Below are positions 24,249 to 33,842 of a stretch of DNA of 64,000 nucleotides, piece after piece. Numbering within the stretch: the first letter of the stretch is position 1; every line of letters begins with the position of its first letter. The position numbers were made by a program, and so were the translations under genes. Location: NCBI RefSeq assembly GCF_028554725.1, contig NC_071671.1:55756501-55820500 (forward strand). Direction: 5' to 3'. Under the pieces are notes generated by a model. The model ran no database searches. It had not been told where the DNA came from and saw nothing but the letters and a program-made list of their open reading frames with translations. This DNA is from Zeugodacus cucurbitae. Its lineage: Eukaryota; Arthropoda; Insecta; Diptera; Tephritidae.

Positions 24249-25102
24249 TTTTTATACTCTCGCAACATGTTGCACAGAGTATTATAGTTTTGTTCACATA
24301 ACGGTTGTTTGTGTCACCAAGAAATAAAAGAGTTAGATATGGGGTTATATATATATAAATGATCAGGATGACGAGTGGGGTTGAAATCCGGATGTCTGTC
24401 CGTCTTGAGTAAAAATTGAGATATGTTAATGAAACTTGGAACACATGTTCTTTGGTATCGTGAGAGGGTTGCTTTCGAAAATGGGCAAATCGGTGCACTG
24501 CCGCGCCCACAAAATGGCGAAAACCAAAAACACATAAAGTGTCATAACTAAGCCATAAAAACGTCAGAAACACTAAATTTCACATAAGAAATGGCAGATG
24601 GAAGCTGCTTATGGGTCAAAAACCATATCTCCGGAACTACTCGACCGATTTCAATGAAACTTGGTTTGTAATAGTTTGCTTACCTCCCAATAATATGTTG
24701 TGAAAATTGGCCAAATCGCTTCACAACCACGCCTACTTCCTATATACCAGAACTTTGAAGACGTTCTGAATCGTTAACTTTACAATATATAAAGAGTGCT
24801 TACTGAGTGAAGATATCGATGCAGAGCTTTGCAGAAATACTACCTTTATAGTGTGGCAGCTCCATTCTAAAAATTGCCAAAATCGGACCATAGGTTTTCA
24901 AGGCCCCCATATATCGAACATGGGGACCTCGGTGCTTCTAACCTAATATTAGGGTTTCCAACTTTCAATGGACTTTATACAATATATATGACGAATATGT
25001 GGGTCAAATTGTGTATTATATAATATAAATAAAGTTAAATAAATAAATTGCGAGAGTATAAAATGTTCGGTTTCACCCGAACTTAGCCCTTCCTTACTTG
25101 TT
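24249..25102 (-). mobile_element. Interspersed repeat copy B, about 0.85 kb, reverse orientation
   Basis: It starts tttttatactctcgcaac and ends ttgcgagagtataaaatgtt, then a cggtttcacccgaacttagc block and ttccttacttgtt. This is the reverse complement of the layout of copy A. The interior tract ccggatgtctgtccgtct is the counterpart of cagacagacatccgg in copy A. The antisense frames inside it are incidental. Confidence 0.75.
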
Positions 25103-26890
25103 TTAAATTAGTTTGTAATTCACTTTAGTATTAGTTCAGATACTTGTTTTGCTATCAGCGCACGAAGGTGATAGCAAGTTTGAAAGCGAAAGTATTTATG
25201 AGCTGATAACAATTATTTTAAAAACACTTCACTCGTTTTACATGGAACCGAATCACAGATGAGAGCAATAAAAAATTCGTGAAATCGCTTGAACTGTGTA
25301 CAAGAAACGTCATTAAGCTATTGTACTAAGAACTTAATGAAACTAACTAATATGACTCATATTCACCATACCAGACGATCACATAGATAAACAATCCTCG
25401 AGTAAGTCTAAGACATCAAACTAAAAATACCCTCGACAACAATTGATACAAATAACGTTCCAAGTAAACAATACTCGGATAATTCTAACCCATCTAACTA
25501 AGAAACTTCACGAAAACAGCACAGTAGATTTATAACAGGTTCAAAGTAAACAAAAATCCTCGAATTGTTCTAACCCATCCAATTAAAAATCTACCTCGAC
25601 CGGAGCAAAATAGATTTAGATCACGCTCAAGCGCTCAATGTAAACAATCCTGGAATAATGATATTTTTTTATTGTTTAACAACAAATTCGCAACTTCCAG
25701 ACCGACGCACACCAAGCACAAGAACCGATGTTAAATACGACCGTCAATTACATTTGCCTGCAATCGCCTGCTTACTGTCGCCTTATCAAGAACTTTAACA
25801 AGCTATGACGTTGAGTACCTTGTCATATGACTAAATGCAGTTATATCGCTAAAGCTATATCATATTACTGCAATTTATACTAAAGATATCAATATTGTTA
25901 GATGTTCACAAATATCTTGAATATCCATGAAATAGCTAAAGCGGAAATAGAGGGTATATACTTATAAAATATATATATTTTAAGCAACGGTAAGCTTAAG
26001 TTTAGGTAGGTAGTTGGGTATAGTAGATGTCAAACGACGCACCTAGATATTTATGAGGCCCATTGTGAAAGCTTAGGTTCCACATAATAATTTTATAAAC
26101 CCACAGTAAAATATTCATAATTTCACAAACGACCGGTTTTTTACTTTACTTCAAAAGCTGTTAATTAATCCTACAGCTTTCTCGAAACTAACTACGCACG
26201 AATAGTTGGAAGCTGCAAAGAAGATGTGAAGAAAGAAAACAATACGTTTCCACTTTAAGACAAAACGAAGTCATACATTTTAGGTTTCTCTCAATTTAGC
26301 AAAGCTTTCGGCGTTAACAACTATTTAAACTTACTCAGATTGTCGACAAATAGGTCAAACTAAAAAGCGCAAAGCAAAAATAATAAAAAAAGTCTTATAA
26401 AATAAGATAAAAACAGAAATTATAAACTTTAGCAAGCTTTTATGGGAGCTTTTTGTTGTTTACCATAAACTTATGTGAGTATTTCGTTTGACAGGTGAGC
26501 AGCCTGCTTAGTATTAAGCGGCAATGCATTTGTTGCGCCACGGACCGGGACCGCAGTTGCTTTTCGGAGAGCAAGCTTGTTTGTTGAATAAGTTCAAATG
26601 TGTGCCGAATGAAAGTCTCTTTATAATTTGTTTTCGGTAAAACAGTATTAAAATATTATGAAAGATATAATATAATTTGTGTATAAAAATTTTAAGATGC
26701 TTATCCACACACATACACCAGCCATATGCATTGTACATAGAATAAATTTACTTCTCACGACAGAGCATAAAACCATAAAAAACATGTATTGAGTGTGTGT
26801 TAAATTAAGATATTCGTCCGATCATTCAACGATCTATACTACAAAAGAAAGACGGAACAAATACTTAATGTATGGATTCCATTGAGAGTT
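25103..26890. repeat. Duplicated spacer, partner of about 32000-33440
   Basis: Segments such as gtaaacaatcctggaataatga (25640), gcaagcttttatgggagctttt (26431), gagcaagcttgtttgttgaa (26570) and gatcattcaacgatctata (26820) recur in the same order at 32010, 32249, 32370 and 33410. This supports duplication of an EcKL gene together with several kilobases of upstream spacer. No gene is recognised inside. Confidence 0.6.
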
Positions 26891-26984
26891 CACCTAATTA
26901 TAAAAGCGTCGCGATGTATCCCACTTGAAAGGCTCAAAAGACTCCGGAGTATGGATCGCAAAGAAGATACTTACGTATTGCCAT

Positions 26985-27290
26985 AGCGCTTTGAGCCGAT
27001 CACAAATTTTATGAGGCGGCTATTGTCTATTCCGGCAAGTTCGCTTTGGTATAGCATGGAGCTGTTTGAATCTCAATCTTGCGAATGCTGTACAGTAGAG
27101 AAGGCAATGATTTGGTGTTTCCAGCTCGCCTTCCTTCATATATCCATATGATAGTTTGCGTCTGATAGGATTCCTAGCCTCATCGCATACTGCCCATTCT
27201 GCAGTATAAAGGTAGTGCTCCTACTATTGCGACAAGGTGAACGTTTTTAAGTGCAAGTAGTTCGGCCGATCTTTACCACCCTCGCGAGAG
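26985..27290 (-). mobile_element. LINE fragment, C-terminal zinc-knuckle region
   Basis: A minus-strand frame through 27060-27140 reads GELETPNHCLLYCTAFARLRF, close to the H-x4-C plus CPAFARxRF ending common to Jockey-type LINE proteins. Stops and frame breaks surround it. It is a decayed fragment with no intact domain. Confidence 0.6.
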
Positions 27291-27464
27291 GTCCAGTGAT
27301 CCGGTGCTTGAGCACAAGAGAACAACGGAGTCCCGACTCCGTTAACTCCGGAACTGTGTTTCTCCATAAATATGATATATGCATTTTTTTAAATAAACTT
27401 TAATATATTTCATACACAGTCAACATAGTTTTTATTTACAACCAACTCAAAGTAGTCAAGTTTA

Positions 27465-28981
27465 TTATTCAAATATACCACGACGATGTAGCCAAGGCAA
27501 TAACACTTCGATGTGCTTCCGATAACGGGGACTTGTATACATGCGTCTTCGAAACGCAATGCTATCTTCTGACGTGCCAACGAAGTTACTTACATCAGCC
27601 AACTCAGTTAGTTCGAGCAGCGCCAAGGGCATCTGAACCATTATGGGGGTTACAGCTGTTGGGAGAAATAAAGAATGTAGCCTTATTAAATATAATTTTT
27701 ATTTAATTTTTAACTCACCCCAAGAGCTTTTCTTCAAGAGGTCAATATGGATTTCTTTTAGAGTGGGTAATATCTTAGAATATTTCAACAATTTCAAGCA
27801 TTCAATCAGATTATCATGATAATACTTAACAAAATAATCGAAATACTTTAGTTTCACATCCAAACTAGTCGATGATAACAACAAATAGTAGAGATCAGAC
27901 ACAGGTGAACCGTAGCGCACACACTGAAAGTCCACAAAATATGTTTCTTTCACTTTACCCGCATCATCGTGTTGGGACATTATGTTGTTGGCCCAAAAGT
28001 CACCATGGTTTAAAACGTTAAACTCATTTGGATCGACTTTCAGCAGCGGAAGAAATTCGTTTAACTAATTCTCACGACTTCTTTTCTAAAATTAAAAACT
28101 AATAAAACAATATTGTTTAAGTTTTTTATGTGTTCGCAAATACCAAACTATCGCAGTAGACTTCGTGACCCTCATATGTGCGCACACACTCCATATACAG
28201 TGGCGTCATGGTCTTACTCATATGCTCTAGCATTTTCAAAACGTCTTCGGTATAAACTCCCACACAAACTATTTGCGGATATTCACCTTTGACCTCAACT
28301 CGCACCGCTGAGGCGGCATGCCATTGTTCCAACTTTTTCAATGCGCACTTAGTGTGTTCCATATCGAAACCCTCCAAACGGTTGACATTTTTGAAGCTAT
28401 GTGGACGTAAATCCTCCATGAGTATAACACCGAATTCAGATGGTGTCTCGATATCATAATACTGTGGTGAGAATTTCACTTCAACACCAACGTCACTATA
28501 CAATTTCTCCAATACCGGTATTAAATCTTTATACATGGTGCTTTCGGTATCGAAAATGTTGTGATTACTTATCACCTCCTGTACCGTTTCGATTGGCAGT
28601 TTGATCATATACGACAACTGTTGGGATTTCCGTCTAAACAAATGAGTGCAGTGAACATATACTAGTTCCCTCAAGTAATACAAAACATTTTTTTTACTAA
28701 CCTTCAAGCTCTGCATCAATATTCACCGAGGCCATCAGTGTGCTGTAATTGTCGCCCGCGTCTTGTGAGGCTTTTGCGGTGAAATTTTTAATGCACTTGA
28801 AGTGCGGTAAGTTTTTCTGCAGTAGTTCTACAAAAAGGTCTGCCTTCAGCCATTCCGGGATTTGATTCGACGCTTTTTGTTGACTATTGGCAGCTGCACT
28901 ATTATTAGTCGTTTCCGTTACGTTTTTAGGTGTTTCCGATTCGGTTTTACCATTCGTATGCGTCTCTATTGTTGCTGACAT
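27465..28981 (-). pseudogene. EcKL array member 4, disrupted
   Basis: Four exons can be placed by homology: 28981-28702, 28633-28144, 28085-27719 and 27655-27465. Two lesions break the reading. Exon 2 is 490 bases where all four paralogs have 491; one A is missing in the ggaaa run next to the acceptor (about 28623-28631). In exon 3, the codon for the residue after Arg-Glu-Asn is TAG (28065-28067), upstream of HGDFWANN. Intron 1 is GT-AG here, unlike members 2, 3 and 5. A later donor in intron 1 (gtaaaa) would restore phase only by creating a TAA. The loop region also carries Met-Ser-Gln in place of the paralogs' Met-Phe-Gln. Promoter and exon 4 remain intact, so the decay looks recent. Confidence 0.85.
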
Positions 28982-29100
28982 TTTACCTTTTTGTTAATTT
29001 ACGCTTTGTTTTACACTCAACAATTGGCACTAAATTTCACTAAAAGAACTTTAAAGAACTCTTTGTATGCGTAGCACGTCTAATACGATCGCTGTGCGGC

Positions 29101-29152
29101 GTATAACTATTCGAAAAAAATACTTTGCTTTATCATTTATAATCGGTGTAAA
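29101..29152 (-). promoter_or_regulatory. Core promoter of EcKL member 4
   Basis: The minus strand reads caccgattataaatgat, then aaagcaaagta and ttttttcgaatagttat. The TATA and initiator blocks are intact although the downstream gene is broken. Confidence 0.55.
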
Positions 29153-29272
29153 TTGTGCGTTGAATCATTCAGAAAGTTTGACATTTTTGAAGAGCTTTTT
29201 TTAAATAAATTTGTTAGCAGAGATAAACGTACGTTGTAAACTCAAGTGTAGTGTTCTTGAGTTAAGAGAACT

Positions 29273-29582
29273 TCGTTACCAACAAGCTGCAATTCTTCGT
29301 GAGTATTCGCTGTGGAGAGCTTCCCAAACTGCCAAATTCTTAACTACGGTACCGAATTGATGTTGCTGGACTGTCAGGAATACTTTCGCGAATTGCTGCG
29401 AAGTTCTCTGTTGCATGACTTGCAACAGGATGTCTAGAGTGCCTACGATCACTAATTGATACAGTTTCTCTGAATTGTTCAATAATTATCTTCAGAGTTA
29501 ATGCTTTCACAATACTATATCGATCATATTTTGTCAAAAAATTGCGAACTGTGGTTGACATTTTTAAAATAGTGTTCAACAA
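29273..29582 (-). pseudogene. Mariner-like transposase, N-terminal remnant
   Basis: A minus-strand frame reads VRNFLTKYDRYSIVKAL, then FRETVSISDRRHSRHPVASH and AAIRESIPDSPATSIR. This is the helix-turn-helix DNA-binding head of mariner-family transposases followed by the linker with the conserved Arg-rich HSRHPVAS segment. The catalytic domain is missing. It lies about 120 bases upstream of the EcKL member 4 promoter. It may be of the same family as the tail fragment at 15470-16015. Confidence 0.75.
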
Positions 29583-29862
29583 TGAAGATGTTCTCTATTT
29601 TTACTAAACCCAAACTGTCAATTGTTACGTGGTTCAAATCAATTTTTGTTAGGGATTCTTAACACTATTATCACTACCAGATTTCGATAGTAATTGCTTT
29701 GAAATACGCGTATAAACGCGTATTGTAAAAACTGTGAAAAAATTTTTGACTTCCTTTACATCTGCATATGAGAAATTAATTTATCTTCAATAAACTTAAA
29801 AAATATTATACAAACTGCCTACATATTTTTCAATTACGACCAATTCAAAGTAGTTCTACCTA

Positions 29863-31351
29863 TTATTCAAAGGCACCACGACAATATAGCCAAGGAAAGA
29901 CCACTTCGATGTGCTTTCGATAACGTGGACTTGTATACATGCGTCTTCTGAACGCCATACTATCTTCTGAAGTGCTAATGAAATTACTTAAATCAGCCGC
30001 CTCAGTTAGCTCGAGCAGCGCCAAGGGCATATGAATCATAGTGGGGGCTACAGCTGTTGGAAAAAATAATAATGTAGAATTATTAAATATCATTTTGATA
30101 TAATTTTTTCACTCACCCCAAGAGCTTTTCTGCAATAAAGCAATATGGATTTCTACTAGGGTTGGTCCTCTCTTTGGATATTTCAACAATTTCAAGCACT
30201 CAATCATATTATCATGATAATACTTAATAAAGTAATCGAAATACTTTAGTTTCACATCCAAACTTGTCGATGATAACAACAAATAGTAGAGATCAGTCAC
30301 AGGTGAACCATAGCGCACACATTGAAAATCAACAAAATATGTTTCTTTCACTTTACCCGCATCATCGTATTGGAACATAATGTTATTGCCCCAAAAATCA
30401 CCATGGTTTAAAACGTTGAACTCGTTTGGATCGACCTTCAGCAGCGAAGGGAATTGCTTAAAAAAGTTTTCTCGACTTCTTTTCTAAAATCAAAAACTAA
30501 TAAAACAAAATTGTTCAAGTAGTTCATGCCTAAGTTCATACCAAGCTTTCGTAGTAGACTTCGTGGCCATCATATGTACGCACACACTCCATGTAAATTG
30601 GCGTAATGGTTTTACCCACATGCTCCAGAGTTTTTAAAACGTCTTCGGTATATACTCCCACACAAACTACTTGTGGATATTCACCTTTAGTCGCAACACG
30701 CACCGCTGAGGCGGCATGCCATTGTGCTAACTTTTTCAATGCGCACTTAGTGTGCTCCATGTCGAAACCCTCCAAACGGTTGACATTTTTGAAGTTATGC
30801 GGCTGTAAATCCTCCATGAGTATAACACCGAATTCGGATGGTGTCTCGATTTCATAATACTGTGGTGAAAATCGCACTTCAACTCCAACATCACTATACA
30901 ATTTCTCCATTTCCGGTATCACATCTCTATACATGGCATTTTCGGCATCGAAAATATTACGATTATTTATCACCTTCCCCACCATTTCGATGGGTATTTT
31001 GATCCTAAACGATAACTGTTGGAATTTTCCACCTAAACAAGGAATAAGTACATGTTCCCACAAGTAGTGCAATCAATTTTTTTTTCACTTGCCTTCAAGC
31101 TCTACATCTATATTCACCACGGCCATGAGTGTGGCGTAATTCTCGCCAACATTTTCTGAGACTTTGGCGCTGAAATTTTTAATGCACTTAAAGTTCGGTA
31201 AGCTTTTCTGCAGCAATTCTACAAATAGGTCCGACTTCAACCATTCGGGGATTTGAAGCGACGCTTTCGGTGCGCAATTGGCTGCTGTAACGTTAATAGT
31301 CGTTTTCGATTCTGCTTTACGATTTGTATGTCCGTCTATTGTGGGTGACAT
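29863..31351 (-). CDS. Ecdysteroid kinase-like (EcKL/CHK) protein, array member 5
   Basis: A 435-residue intact protein in four exons: 31351-31093, 31032-30542, 30483-30117 and 30053-29863. Intron 1 is GC-AG (gcaagt), required by phase as in members 2 and 3. The metal-binding VDFQ is present. The catalytic loop reads HGDFWGNN: Gly replaces the Ala found in all other members, but the catalytic His, Asp and Asn are kept. Exon 2 shows MEDLQPHNFKN, a variant shared with member 3 against MEDLRPRNFKN in members 1 and 2, so members 3 and 5 are close relatives. It lies nearest to ETHE1, in divergent orientation about 2.5 kb away. Predicted cytosolic kinase; the substrate is unknown. Confidence 0.92.
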
Positions 31352-31466
31352 CTTGCCTTCGTTAATTTACACTTGTTTACACTCAACAATTGACACTTAA
31401 TTTCCCTAAGAGAAATTCGGAAAATACAATATATGCGGAGCACGTCTAACAAGATCGCTATGCGAC

Positions 31467-31516
31467 CAGTAACTATTCGAAAAACGCTTTACTTTAGCAT
31501 TTATAACCGATGTAAC
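31467..31516 (-). promoter_or_regulatory. Core promoter of EcKL member 5
   Basis: The minus strand reads catcggttataaatgcta, then aagtaaagcg and tttttcgaatagttact. It has the best TATA of the array (ttataaatg) and an intact cgaatagtt block. Confidence 0.6.
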
Positions 31517-31893
31517 CCTTTGTTGAAGTAAGCGAGGTGCTACATAATTCGTTCCAGTCTCAGCCGAAGCGAAGTTTCTTAACTCTATTTTTACTTCCCG
31601 ATTTCGAGTATGTCGCTGCGGCAATTAAATATTAATCTTATAGAAGCCGCAATTCTCACGTGCTATAGTGAACCCCAAAAATTGTACATTTTATTTAATG
31701 ATGAACTGTTTGTAATATATGTATATATTATATAAAAAAAATTAAGCAACTTGTGTCAGAGTTAAGTGGTGTATACTGTACTGAATATTTACAAATTCTA
31801 CGAACCATGAAATATGTACAAGTACTTAATATGACATGGGTGCTGTTTTGAATACAATATTAGAATTATTAACAGCAATAATGACAAAAATAA
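31514..31893. repeat. Upstream block B, near-identical to 23661-24045
   Basis: Partner of the block upstream of EcKL member 3. It includes the phrase gaagcgaagtttcttaactc and the palindrome-like ataatatatgtatatattat. About 20 bases present in block A (around 23966-23989) are replaced or missing here. Confidence 0.85.
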
Positions 31894-32799
31894 TGATAAT
31901 ATGTTGTAGGAAAGTATGTTTATATATCATTAAAGTAGTAAAATGTAATACAGCCATGCTGTAATATTTAAAAACCCGTTCCATTGGAGCACAATAAACT
32001 GTAAAATCAAAGTAAGCAATCCTGGAATTATGATTTCGGTTTATTTTTGGTTTTACCGACAACAAGCCAAGGACAAGCAGCGCAGACAAATACGGATGTC
32101 AATCTCATATTTGAACAATTGCTTGCTTAATATAGCTTTCTAATCTTTAATACTATTCAGGTAGTCGATGGAAGTGGTCAAGCTGAAAAGCGCAAAGTAA
32201 ATAGAATTATAAAAAAATAAGAGAAAGCGAAAAATTATTGAACTTTTGCAAGCTTTTATGGGAGCTTTTTAGTTACGTATATGCGAGTATTACGTTTAAG
32301 TGAGCAGCTTGCTTGGTTGTAAGTTTATTTAGTATTTAGCTGTCCAAGACTGCAGTTGCTTTTCGGAGAGCAAGCTTGTTTGTTGAATACGTTCCAATGT
32401 GTGCCGAATGAGTACGCATTGTTTTATTATAATTAATTTTCGGTGAAAAAAAAGTGTCAAAATATTGTGAGAAATATATTATAATTTTTCCAAAGTACCT
32501 GTGATTGTGTTTTAAGTTGAATGTAAGTGAACCAGCAAAAAAAATAAATAAATAATATAATAAAAATATATATGTATATATATATTCGTCATATGCTCAT
32601 AAATAAGCCTACAGTTAAAAAGAAAAGATAATAATAGCACAGCGATTAACTTTTTGAAGTGTTTACCTTTGTCTGCTGGTCGCTACAGTCGTATTTGCTA
32701 ATCGAAAACAAATACAGGATACAAAAACACACGCAAAAGTTGTCAACAAATTACAGAAAGAAAAGCAACAACAACCGGCTACGCGTGGCAACAAGTTGG

Positions 32800-32834
<35 letters not shown>

Positions 32835-33440
32835 TATATAGTTATATATATATATATAACTATACATATATGTATTATTCACGCACTTATAGCAGATTAA
32901 AAGAAAAATTCACTCCACGAATAGATAATAAAAAGTTGGTAAACGTGCATGGGGACTTGTACACAGACCCTCCTGGAGTGTTTTCAAACATATATATATA
33001 TATGTATCTTTGTGTTAGTACACACAAATATCCATTGATGTTTGATAAAAGCAATCAAAATTCCAAACGAAAACAAAAAAAAACGGTTTATAATAGAAAC
33101 TGATAGAGAGGAAAACCATATTTCAAGTGCAGACCATTTTGGGGGGCTTATCCGCATTATATACACGTATACACTTATACACCAGCCATATGTATTGTAG
33201 ATATAATATATTTAGTTCTCACGAGAGAGCATAAATTCACAAAAACAAGTATTGAGTGTGTGTACCCCAGCACAATTTGTTCCATGTGGAGTCTTGTAGT
33301 TTTTCTCATAAAATTTTTGTTTTTGTCAGTTTAAGGGGATAAGTACAGTATGTGTTTATATATTTATATAATATATACTAATAAGATACGAATAAATTAA
33401 GATATTCGACGATCATTCAACGATCTATATTTCAAAAAAA
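31894..33440. repeat. Duplicated spacer, partner of 25103-26890, with an AT tract
   Basis: Shares ordered segments with the spacer beyond EcKL member 3. It also contains a long (TA)n tract at about 32803-32873 that includes self-complementary agttatatatatat arms. No gene is supported; the short frames at 32659 and 32870 lie in low-complexity sequence. Confidence 0.55.
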
Positions 33441-33842
33441 AAAAGACAACATATTGGAGCACACTCTCTATAATCTCGTAACCATGTTCTTTCTATTCAT
33501 CATGGATAAATTGTATTGAGAGTTGATCCATTTATTAGTACAGTAAAAAATATATAAAGTCGGTGGAGAATCATTTCGATTTAAGGCAGATACCTCACGT
33601 TCGGTTCCGCTCGAACTAAGATATTCCTTACATATCTCTGTTTATTTTAGATATCTCAGTTTGTAATCCACTAACTCTTTATATTTATATACACCGATCA
33701 CCTCCTCACCAACAGCTGATAATTGTCGCTCTTAGTGACATACGCTCTCTTACGAATACACACAAATTCACACTCGACAAACGTCAAGTTATTAGCAAAT
33801 AAACATACATATATAATTTGACTGCAAATAAAAGTGAACAAC

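Noticed and set aside
28690..28710. Alternative donor in intron 1 of EcKL member 4 that would restore phase to exon 2
   Set aside because: Using gtaaaa after GAAGGTTA produces a TAA codon at the junction, so the frame is not rescued.
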